DNA from: Saprospiraceae bacterium
GTDB taxonomy: Bacteria > Bacteroidota > Bacteroidia > Chitinophagales > Saprospiraceae
Length of the DNA stretch: 5,165 bases
Direction of reading: 5' to 3'
NCBI GenBank assembly: GCA_020628755.1
Contig: JAHDEQ010000263.1
Coordinates: 1-5,165 of the forward strand
Shown here: positions 1 to 5,165 of the stretch, one piece after another
How positions within the stretch are numbered: the first letter of the stretch is position 1
Layout: every line of letters begins with the position of its first letter
Notes under the pieces: model-generated
What the model was told of the DNA's origin: nothing
What the model saw: the letters and a program-made list of their open reading frames with translations, nothing else
Databases searched by the model: none
Program-made: the position numbers and the translations under genes

Positions 1-8
1 TTTTTTTC

Positions 9-29
9 AAAAATACGAAAGGATTCGTA
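9..29 (-). terminator. Possible weak second terminator downstream of the OmpA-family gene
   Basis: Read on the minus strand, a 6-bp stem (TACGAA / TTCGTA) with a TCCT tetraloop is followed directly by five T residues. It lies just beyond the strong terminator of the OmpA-family gene and could act as a backup. The stem is short and AT-rich, so it may be chance in AT-rich DNA. Confidence 0.28.
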
Positions 30-32
30 AAT

Positions 33-72
33 AAAAAAGGGAGTAACTTTTTTCAAATCAAAAGTTACTCCC
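33..72 (-). terminator. Intrinsic terminator of the OmpA-family gene
   Basis: A perfect 13-bp inverted repeat (39-51 and 60-72, arms GGGAGTAACTTTT / AAAAGTTACTCCC) encloses an 8-nt loop. On the minus strand it is followed at once by six T residues (38-33). It starts 26 nt after the stop codon of the OmpA-family gene. The plus-strand side has no T-run, so it should work only for minus-strand transcripts. This is a textbook Rho-independent terminator and marks the end of that transcription unit. Confidence 0.9.
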
Positions 73-98
73 AAATGTATTCTATCTTCAACTATTTT

Positions 99-1571
99 TT
101 ACTCTATATAAAGCTCAAACTCCACACGGCGGTTGAGACGACGACCTTCGGAGGTGTCGTTGTCGGCGATTGGACGATCCTCGCCATAGCCCACATAAGC
201 CATTTTGAGTGGGTCAATACCTACACTTTTTAAATAATCAAAACAAGCCTTGGCTCGACGTTCTGACAAATTCAAATTATTACCTGTACTACCTGTATTA
301 TCAGTGTGTCCATTGATACGAAGGTTGTTATAAGGATTGTTTCTGACGACTTGTGCCACTTGGTCAAGTATGCCATAAGATTCCGCACGTAGCCTTGCGC
401 TTCCTGTCTCAAAACGGACTGCTTGCATCGCATATTCTAGCACCTGTCTTTCTTCTGCTTTGATAGCGGGACAGCCTCTATTGCTAGGCGAGCCAGCAAT
501 AGTTGGGCAAGCATCGGCACTATCAATTACACCATCACCATCCGAATCTGTTGCCAAGGGACAACCTCTATTAGAAGCTACACCTGCTAGTTCAGGACAA
601 GCATCGTCTTTATCAGCTATACCGTCCGAATCTTTGTCAGGACAACCATTGAGCGAGCCAGCCAAATCAGGACATTCATCTTCATTATTCGGAACACCGT
701 CATTATCAAAATCGGGACAGCCCATCAAAGTACCTGCTAATTCAGGGCATTTATCTTCAACATCAGGAACACCATCATTGTCGCTATCTGGACAACCCAT
801 TGCGGCAGCACTTCCTGCCTCATCGGGGCATTTATCCTTGGAATCCGCAATGCCGTCGCCGTCGGTATCAGGACAACCTTTAAAGGCTTGTATGCCCGCA
901 ACAGTTGGACATTCATCGTCTTTGTCAGGAATGCCATCTTCATCAGAATCAGCAATCAAGTCCATAACTTTTGGCTCTTCTTTTTTGGGTTCGCCTTTGC
1001 CAATTTGCCAAGTAAAACCCAGCCCCAATTGTAAGTTATTACGGTCAAATTCTTGGGTAGCGGTCATACGGTATTCTGCTTGCGCAGATACATAACCCCA
1101 AGGTCCTAGGCGATAATGTAAGCCTGCACCCAAAGGGATTTGAAAATATGTATTATCATTACTTTCACCATTTATACTTTCAAAAACACCTCCTACCCCA
1201 ACAAAACCATAAGGCACGACTTTGTTTTCGGGCTTATAGCCTCGAATACGAGCCACCAAATCTAAACTAATCAATCGAATACGGTCATCAAAATCGCCTA
1301 CATTAGGTATGTCGGCCACCGCAACTTTGAAAGGAATACCAACCGAAATCAAGTTGGAAAGATGGCGGTGATAGCCCGCCTCTAAACCGAGTCCGATGCC
1401 TCTTTCGAGTCCTTCGGTATTGTCGGCTAATGAAAAATGGTCTATAAACAAGACCTTGCCTTCCCAAATATTGGGATTCATTTTTTCTTTGTCTTGAGCT
1501 TGCAATTGGACGAATCCAATACTAAAAATTAGTAAGATACCTAATACAAATGGTCTCATAATAAAGTTCAT
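99..1571 (-). CDS. OmpA-family outer-membrane protein with TSP3 repeats
   Basis: Outer-membrane protein of 490 residues, expected to tie the outer membrane to peptidoglycan. Residues 1-25 form a signal peptide ending LQA before QDKEK. Residues 30-190 look like a small beta-barrel with alternating aromatic and Gly-rich strands (for example YGFVGVGGVFES). Residues 208-368 hold six TSP3-type calcium-binding repeats of the pattern DxDxDGxxDxxDxCP. Residues 377-488 form an OmpA C-terminal peptidoglycan-binding domain, with RFETGSARL, NGHTDNTGS and LSERRA. D424 and R439 have the 15-residue spacing of the diaminopimelate-contacting Asp and Arg of E. coli OmpA. The ATG at 1571 is used here. The in-frame ATG at residue 5 (1559) would give an equally good, shorter signal peptide, MRPFVLG. 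The gene has its own upstream leader and a strong terminator, so it is probably monocistronic. No lipobox or type IX sorting domain is seen. The specific role is unknown, and many Bacteroidota carry several such paralogs. Confidence 0.94.
   Translation of the reverse strand: MNFIMRPFVLGILLIFSIGFVQLQAQDKEKMNPNIWEGKVLFIDHFSLADNTEGLERGIGLGLEAGYHRHLSNLISVGIPFKVAVADIPNVGDFDDRIRLISLDLVARIRGYKPENKVVPYGFVGVGGVFESINGESNDNTYFQIPLGAGLHYRLGPWGYVSAQAEYRMTATQEFDRNNLQLGLGFTWQIGKGEPKKEEPKVMDLIADSDEDGIPDKDDECPTVAGIQAFKGCPDTDGDGIADSKDKCPDEAGSAAAMGCPDSDNDGVPDVEDKCPELAGTLMGCPDFDNDGVPNNEDECPDLAGSLNGCPDKDSDGIADKDDACPELAGVASNRGCPLATDSDGDGVIDSADACPTIAGSPSNRGCPAIKAEERQVLEYAMQAVRFETGSARLRAESYGILDQVAQVVRNNPYNNLRINGHTDNTGSTGNNLNLSERRAKACFDYLKSVGIDPLKMAYVGYGEDRPIADNDTSEGRRLNRRVEFELYIE
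468..950 (-). repeat. Six tandem TSP3 repeats within the OmpA-family protein
   Basis: Six tandem units encode residues 208-234, 235-261, 262-286, 287-311, 312-338 and 342-368. Each has an acidic DxDxDG loop, a DxCP turn and a closing GCP. Units 1, 2, 5 and 6 are 27 residues with 12 residues between their two cysteines. Units 3 and 4 are 25 residues with 10 between them. A three-residue insert (LAT) separates units 5 and 6. Known TSP3 units bind calcium and can form disulfides. The likely role is a rigid calcium-stabilised spacer between the barrel and the periplasmic domain. Confidence 0.9.
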
Positions 1572-1608
1572 TGTTAATGGGATAAAAAACCGAATTCGGT
1601 TTTTCCAT
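1522..1608 (-). other. Short out-of-frame ORF overlapping the start of the OmpA-family gene
   Basis: An ATG at 1608-1606 has the same ATTAACAATG context as the annotated start 37 nt downstream. It opens a 28-codon reading frame ending at TAG (1524-1522), in a different frame from the OmpA-family gene. The peptide (beginning MEKPNSVFYP) resembles nothing I recognise. It could be a leader ORF competing with the main start, or a by-product of the duplicated start context. The coding claim is weak. Confidence 0.15.
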
Positions 1609-1609
1609 T
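1576..1609 (-). promoter_or_regulatory. Palindromic 5'-leader hairpin just before the OmpA-family start
   Basis: A perfect 20-bp palindrome at 1585-1604 is centred on CCGAATTCGG, with A5 and T5 arms. Outside it, AATGG (1576-1580) can pair with CCATT (1605-1609) across a 4-nt bulge, which lengthens the stem. On the minus strand the palindrome is followed by a run of six T (1589-1584), and the last T is 12 nt from the ATG at 1571. It could be an attenuator, a translation-blocking leader hairpin, or a dyad operator for a dimeric regulator. The sequence cannot decide between these. Confidence 0.5.
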
Positions 1610-1645
1610 GTTAATAGTTGAGATAAATTTATAATATTATCTAAT

Positions 1646-1673
1646 CAAATATTATCCCAATTTTTAATATCAA
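1646..1673 (-). promoter_or_regulatory. Candidate Bacteroidota promoter for the OmpA-family gene
   Basis: On the minus strand, TTG (1673-1671) is followed after 17 bp by AATATTTG (1653-1646). The latter matches seven of eight positions of the Bacteroidota -7 consensus TAnnTTTG. The TTG is in reasonable position for the -33 element. Transcription would begin near 1640, giving a leader of about 70 nt that contains the palindromic hairpin. The region is very AT-rich, so chance matches are likely. A 9-bp direct repeat, AATATTATC on the plus strand, at 1633-1641 and 1648-1656 overlaps the element. Confidence 0.3.
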
Positions 1674-1780
1674 TTAAAAATTAGAGAAATTTTCAAAAAA
1701 ATTTAGTGAAATAAGAGTCGAAATGTCTATTTCGGAAAGGGAAATGCAGTATATTTTAGAAAACGTGTAAGCTATATATA

Positions 1781-1803
1781 AAGTTGCGTTTCAAAACCAA
1801 CTT
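1781..1803 (-). terminator. Weak terminator-like hairpin overlapping the stop codon of the second CotH gene
   Basis: AAGTTG (1781-1786) pairs with CAACTT (1798-1803). A further GTT/AAC pairing beyond one bulged base leaves a 4-nt loop. On the minus strand the hairpin begins inside the TAA stop and is followed by TATATATAG, which is a poor U-tract. It is the only terminator candidate after this CotH gene, so termination may be inefficient and transcripts could run into the OmpA-family leader. Confidence 0.4.
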
Positions 1804-3400
1804 ATCTGACTTCATGAAACTCCCAACTCGCTCTTTCGGGCGAGAGTTGGGCCGTTTTCTCAGCTTCTGCTACGATATAATAGTGTTTAACTTCTATTTT
1901 GGGCAATTTTAAACTATAAATGCCATCAGCAGCTTGGGCATCGCCTTGTTCTCCATCGTCAAACATTCGTTGCATTTTGAAATTGCCGTGTTTTCCTGAA
2001 CGATAAGCTAAATAAACATCAATAGCTCCCTCTACTTTGACACTAAAATTGAGGGTGTCATTCTGTGTTTGATAGCTAGGAGTAGCAATAGTAGGTTGTG
2101 TTTTTTGTAAAATAGGATGTCCTTTTAGGTAAGCCGTTCGGGCTTCCATAAGCTGTTTGACACCAATTATTTTGGTTTTGCCGCCTGCTGGCGCAGTCTG
2201 CTCGGCGTTGAGTTTGAACGATTCGTATTCATACAATTTATTCTCATCATTTTTGACATAAAAATCCAAAAACTGCTGCATGGATTGGATGCGGCGAGCA
2301 TATTCGCCATTGCTAAAATTATCTTTTAAAACCGTATGGATATGAGCAATGTATATTTTTCGGTACAAAGCATTGCTCAACAATTGATTAATCAAAGGGC
2401 GATTGGTATTTTTATAATGCAAAAATGGACTCATTTCTTGCATGGTTTGGTCGGTTAAAGGTGCTTTTTCATCAGCAAATCGAAACCCTCCAAAAGATAA
2501 ATTCAAGTCCCAAATTATGGGATGAAAAACGCCGCTTGTATCTAAATACATATAATAATTGTGGCACAAACGCCCCGAATACGAGTCTAAATTGACTAGC
2601 ACATTATTGTAGGCGTGCATCCAAAGAGTTTGGTCAACATTGAGTTTTTCGGCAATTTTTTCGGGCGATTTTTCGAGTAATTTGGTTAGTTGTATGAGTT
2701 CTTGCCAGCCTGAGTCCGACTTCATTTCGTACAAACGCGCATAGCAAGCAGGAGCGTCACCTACATAAGCTAAATTGGCGTAATCGCCAATTTTACAACC
2801 TTTGACTCCTGTCGGCAACTTTTTGGCTTTTCCCAAATCATCAGGGTCACACTTCATTAGCAAACCTTCGTTTTGACCAAAGTGTTTTGCTAAAAAATTT
2901 GCATCCACAGATTCTACACTATTATAGAGTCCAATCAGTTCATTATTGACATAAACCCTTGCAAAATTGGCTTGCGAAGCGGGCATATATTTACGTGCAA
3001 TTTCGTAGGACAAAGCCTCTCGTACAAAACTTGGATCTCTAAAAACATTGGACAATTTGATAGTCGTATAATCGCCAGGAAGTTTTTGTTCTTTATTGGT
3101 ATAATTGATTTTAATATTAAATGGAAGTTTGGGCGAGTCGGTTTTCTTGACATTATAGTAAGAGCTATTGCCTTTGTAACGAATACCTGCGCCTTCATAG
3201 CGTTTGCCATTAATTTCTACGATTCCGATAAGGCGGTCCTTGTTTCCCGCATATTTGAGCGAATCGAGCATACGAGCCCAATTACTTTCTTCAAAAGTAA
3301 TTTTGATGTCCTTTACGGAATTGATGTTGTAGAAATCCTGACTTCTACTAAAAAAAGAAAAGAGTAAAAAAATCGAAATTAGGTATAAAGTTCTACTCAT
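1802..3400 (-). CDS. CotH-family secreted kinase-like protein (second paralog, catalytic Asp retained)
   Basis: Secreted or periplasmic protein of 532 residues in the CotH kinase family, whose Bacillus member is an atypical protein kinase that phosphorylates a spore coat protein. The substrate here is unknown. Residues 1-20 are a signal peptide (MSRTLYLISIFLLF, ending SRS before QDFYN). N-lobe signals are GIRYKGNSS (72-80), the IKINY lysine K97, and GLYNSVESVD with E163. The C-lobe has NLDSYSG (D272), HNYYMY (N281) and PIIWDLNLSFG (D298). D272 and D298 are the expected catalytic and metal-binding acids. Residues 440-530 form a beta-rich accessory domain with DDGEQGD and YYIVAE. C184, C202 and C219 lie in an insert shared with the paralog. 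An in-frame GTG at 3433 would add 11 residues, but it falls inside the preceding terminator hairpin and spoils the signal peptide, so the ATG at 3400 is preferred. No lipobox or type IX sorting domain is seen. Confidence 0.9.
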   Translation of the reverse strand: MSRTLYLISIFLLFSFFSRSQDFYNINSVKDIKITFEESNWARMLDSLKYAGNKDRLIGIVEINGKRYEGAGIRYKGNSSYYNVKKTDSPKLPFNIKINYTNKEQKLPGDYTTIKLSNVFRDPSFVREALSYEIARKYMPASQANFARVYVNNELIGLYNSVESVDANFLAKHFGQNEGLLMKCDPDDLGKAKKLPTGVKGCKIGDYANLAYVGDAPACYARLYEMKSDSGWQELIQLTKLLEKSPEKIAEKLNVDQTLWMHAYNNVLVNLDSYSGRLCHNYYMYLDTSGVFHPIIWDLNLSFGGFRFADEKAPLTDQTMQEMSPFLHYKNTNRPLINQLLSNALYRKIYIAHIHTVLKDNFSNGEYARRIQSMQQFLDFYVKNDENKLYEYESFKLNAEQTAPAGGKTKIIGVKQLMEARTAYLKGHPILQKTQPTIATPSYQTQNDTLNFSVKVEGAIDVYLAYRSGKHGNFKMQRMFDDGEQGDAQAADGIYSLKLPKIEVKHYYIVAEAEKTAQLSPERASWEFHEVR

Positions 3401-3412
3401 ATCGGTAAGTCT

Positions 3413-3457
3413 AAAAAAAAATAGTTCAAGCACTAATTTTTACAATGCTTGAACTAT
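3413..3457 (-). terminator. Intrinsic terminator between the two CotH genes, abutting the second gene's start
   Basis: A perfect 12-bp inverted repeat (3421-3432 and 3446-3457, arms ATAGTTCAAGCA / TGCTTGAACTAT) encloses a 13-nt loop. On the minus strand it is followed by eight T residues (3420-3413). It lies 48 nt past the stop codon of the first CotH gene. The T-run ends only 12 nt before the ATG of the second CotH gene. It may simply end the upstream transcript, or act as an attenuator setting how much downstream gene is transcribed. Confidence 0.88.
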
Positions 3458-3461
3458 GCCA

Positions 3462-3469
3462 AATCTCTA
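3462..3469 (-). promoter_or_regulatory. Faint -7-like element upstream of the second CotH gene
   Basis: On the minus strand GAGATTTG lies just upstream of the terminator hairpin and matches seven of eight positions of TAnnTTTG. No convincing -33 TTTG is visible at the right distance. If used, the transcript would start at the hairpin, making the terminator part of the second CotH gene's leader. Otherwise the gene depends on read-through from the first CotH gene, or on a promoter inside that gene. Confidence 0.15.
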
Positions 3470-3505
3470 TTTATTGTTTAATAATAGGTAATGTTTAAAA
3501 TTATT

Positions 3506-5119
3506 TTATCTATTCAATTCCTCCAAAGTTACCGTATGTGGCTCAAACATATAGTTAGGCGGATTGAAAGTCATTGCAGCAGGATTTTCTGCTACGATAT
3601 AATATTCCATTTTTTCGTACATTCCTTTCGGGTCAATTGTTCCTTCAAAGGTATTGTCATTGGCTTTGCTATCGCCATTTTTGCCATCATCGCTCAAAAA
3701 TATACTTTTGTATCCTTGATTTTTAGCAAAACGATAATACATTTTTACTCGTTTGGGACGTTGGTCAACGGTAACTTTTGCTTGAAAAGTTTCGATTTGG
3801 GTAGAGGACAATTCTTTTCTTCTTTGAAAGGTAACATTGGTTACATTAGGTGGAACAATGGCCAATTTGGGATGTTTTTTTAGAAACCTTGCTCGTTTAG
3901 ACATCAACTCTACTATACCAGGAATCTTTGAACGACGACCGATGGTCGTCGTCAGGCTTTTCAAAAACTCATCGTGCTCGTAAAATTTGTTTTTATCCGA
4001 AAATAAATCATTAGAAATCAAACGTTGCAACTCTTCAGCACGCTCGACATATTCTCCATCTACAAAATTATCATAAATGATTTGGTAAATATGTGCTAAG
4101 TAGATTTTTTCATACTCAGGATTTTTGAGCAATTGACTTATAAGCGGTTTAGTAGGACTATTTTTATGCAAAAGCGGGTCCAGTTCTTGTAGCTCACGCA
4201 ATCCCAAATCAGAGCCACCTCCTACATTTTTGTAACTACCAAATGCTAGGTTTAAATCCCAAATTATGGGATTAAACTGTCCTTTATCATCTTTGTACAA
4301 GTAGTAATTTTGGCTTTTATTACCAGAATAGCTACTCAAATTGACCAAAACATTGTTGAAAGCGTGCATCCACAATGTACGATCGACATTGAGTACTTTT
4401 TCGATTTGCTTCGGTTTGTTGGTTATAATATTTGACAATTCAATCAAATCATCCCAACCATCATCGGATTTGAGTTCGTAATTGGGCAAATAACAATGTG
4501 CGCCTTCTTCGTACTCTAGCGATGCAAAAATATTCTTTTTGCAACCTGGGCTCGGCTTTTGTCGAGTATCAGGTGAGCATTTTAAAAAAGTATTTTCATT
4601 AGAACCAAAATGTTCGTTCAAAAAGAACTCACTTACATCCTCTACATTTACGTACAAGCCATAGTATTTATCATTGATATATACTTTGGTGTAATTTGCC
4701 TTGGGTGCAGGCATATATTTACGTGCAATTTCGTAGCCCAAAACCTCACGTATCAAACTCGGATCACGTAGTGCATTGGATAGTTTAATGGTTTTATGCC
4801 CTTGATGATTTTGTTTTTTATTGATGTAATTGAGCTTAATATGAAGCGAATTGCGTTTGCCGCCCGTAGTAAAAGACTTGCTGCCTCGATAACGAACACC
4901 TATATTTTTATAGGTTTTACCGTCCACTTTTGCAGTCCCAAACAACAAGCCGTTGCCGACCAAACGAAGTGAGTCAAGCTGTTGTGCCCAATTTTTATTG
5001 GGAAAGTTTAAGCGAATTTCGGGAATATAACTGGTGTCGTAAAAGTCTTTGTCTTGTGAAAATCCAACATTTGAGATTGTAAACAATCCCAAAAACAGCA
5101 AAAAAAGCCATTTATTCAT
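3506..5119 (-). CDS. CotH-family secreted kinase-like protein (first paralog, Ser at the catalytic Asp position)
   Basis: Protein of 537 residues, collinear with the neighbouring CotH protein along its whole length and evidently a tandem duplicate. Residues 1-21 are a signal peptide (MNKWLFLLFLGLF, ending GFS before QDKDF). Kinase-like N-lobe signals are GVRYRGSKS (74-82), the IKLNY lysine K95, and GLYVNVEDVS with E160. The C-lobe has NLSSYSG, QNYYLY (N271) and PIIWDLNLAFG (D288). S262 (codon AGT at 4336-4334) replaces the Asp found in the paralog and expected in active CotH proteins, so activity may be lost or altered. C181, C193 and C209 match three cysteines of the paralog. Residues 425-530 form the accessory C-terminal domain with DDGKNGD and YYIVAE. 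The ATG at 5119 follows an AT-rich leader without a Shine-Dalgarno sequence. The frame is intact, so this is not a decayed pseudogene. Substrate and partner are unknown. Confidence 0.9.
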   Translation of the reverse strand: MNKWLFLLFLGLFTISNVGFSQDKDFYDTSYIPEIRLNFPNKNWAQQLDSLRLVGNGLLFGTAKVDGKTYKNIGVRYRGSKSFTTGGKRNSLHIKLNYINKKQNHQGHKTIKLSNALRDPSLIREVLGYEIARKYMPAPKANYTKVYINDKYYGLYVNVEDVSEFFLNEHFGSNENTFLKCSPDTRQKPSPGCKKNIFASLEYEEGAHCYLPNYELKSDDGWDDLIELSNIITNKPKQIEKVLNVDRTLWMHAFNNVLVNLSSYSGNKSQNYYLYKDDKGQFNPIIWDLNLAFGSYKNVGGGSDLGLRELQELDPLLHKNSPTKPLISQLLKNPEYEKIYLAHIYQIIYDNFVDGEYVERAEELQRLISNDLFSDKNKFYEHDEFLKSLTTTIGRRSKIPGIVELMSKRARFLKKHPKLAIVPPNVTNVTFQRRKELSSTQIETFQAKVTVDQRPKRVKMYYRFAKNQGYKSIFLSDDGKNGDSKANDNTFEGTIDPKGMYEKMEYYIVAENPAAMTFNPPNYMFEPHTVTLEELNR

Positions 5120-5140
5120 GTCTCTAAAATTTAAATTATC

Positions 5141-5153
5141 AGAGCAATGCTCT
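5141..5153. promoter_or_regulatory. Small interrupted palindrome upstream of the first CotH gene
   Basis: AGAGCA and TGCTCT flank a single base, giving a 13-bp interrupted palindrome 21 nt upstream of the ATG of the first CotH gene. As a hairpin its loop would be too tight without opening the inner pairs, so a protein-binding dyad is the more natural reading. There is no T-run after it on the minus strand. The window ends 12 bases further on, so the promoter and any upstream gene cannot be judged. Confidence 0.25.
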
Positions 5154-5165
5154 TATGGTTTGAAT

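Noticed and set aside
460..1095. Plus-strand open frame of 211 codons opposite the TSP3 region
   Set aside because: It is the antisense shadow of the repeated DxDxDG/CP codons. Its Ser/Pro/Gly-rich repeats mirror the TSP3 units, and it has no convincing start context or domain.
1687..1704. AT-only inverted repeat in the intergenic region upstream of the OmpA-family gene
   Set aside because: Seven A/T pairs without any G:C pair would be unstable, and such repeats arise easily in this AT-rich stretch.
2972..3367. Plus-strand open frame of 131 codons opposite the N-terminal half of the second CotH gene
   Set aside because: Antisense shadow of a gene with a signal peptide and kinase-like motifs. 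No recognisable domain.
3401..3433. GTG-started 11-codon extension of the second CotH protein
   Set aside because: The GTG lies inside the terminator hairpin and the extension puts a charged stretch before the signal peptide. The internal ATG gives a clean signal peptide.
3491..3883. Plus-strand open frame of 130 codons opposite the end of the first CotH gene
   Set aside because: The minus-strand frame has clear domain homology with its paralog. This frame gives a low-complexity Phe/Ile-rich product typical of antisense reading of AT-rich DNA.
4255..4275. Inverted repeat AATCCCA / TGGGATT in the first CotH gene, partly mirrored in the second
   Set aside because: It falls on the conserved NPIIWDL codons, so the similarity between the genes is explained by protein constraint. 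No T-run or other regulatory context.

Overview
The window looks like chromosomal DNA from a member of the Bacteroidota, perhaps a marine or environmental Cytophagia/Saprospiria-type lineage; the lineage is an inference. The evidence is AT-rich composition, AT-rich start contexts without Shine-Dalgarno sequences, an OmpA-family protein with a thrombospondin type 3 (TSP3) linker, and tandem CotH-like proteins with Bacteroidota-style signal peptides ending in S/A-Q. No mobile element, CRISPR array, tRNA or rRNA was found.

All three genes lie on the minus strand, so they are read from high to low coordinates. First comes a CotH-family secreted kinase-like protein (5119-3506), then a second paralogous CotH protein (3400-1802), then an outer-membrane OmpA-family protein with six TSP3 repeats (1571-99). 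Strong intrinsic terminators follow the first CotH gene (3413-3457) and the OmpA gene (33-72). A weaker hairpin overlaps the stop codon of the second CotH gene (1781-1803). The genes therefore look like separate or attenuated transcription units, not a simple operon. A small further hairpin lies at the left edge.

All three products carry N-terminal signal peptides, so they act outside the cytoplasm. The CotH proteins share a kinase-like core and a C-terminal DDGxxGD domain. They differ at one position expected to matter: the Asp of NLDSYSG (D272, second CotH) is Ser in NLSSYSG (S262, first CotH). The pair could therefore be an active kinase and a pseudokinase-like partner, which is a hypothesis only. 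A functional link to the neighbouring OmpA protein is suggested by adjacency alone.

The most unusual non-coding signals are two hairpin-plus-T-run structures, each ending exactly 12 nt before a start codon (second CotH gene and OmpA gene). The one before the OmpA gene contains a perfect 20-bp palindrome bracketed by a 10-bp direct repeat that includes the start codon.
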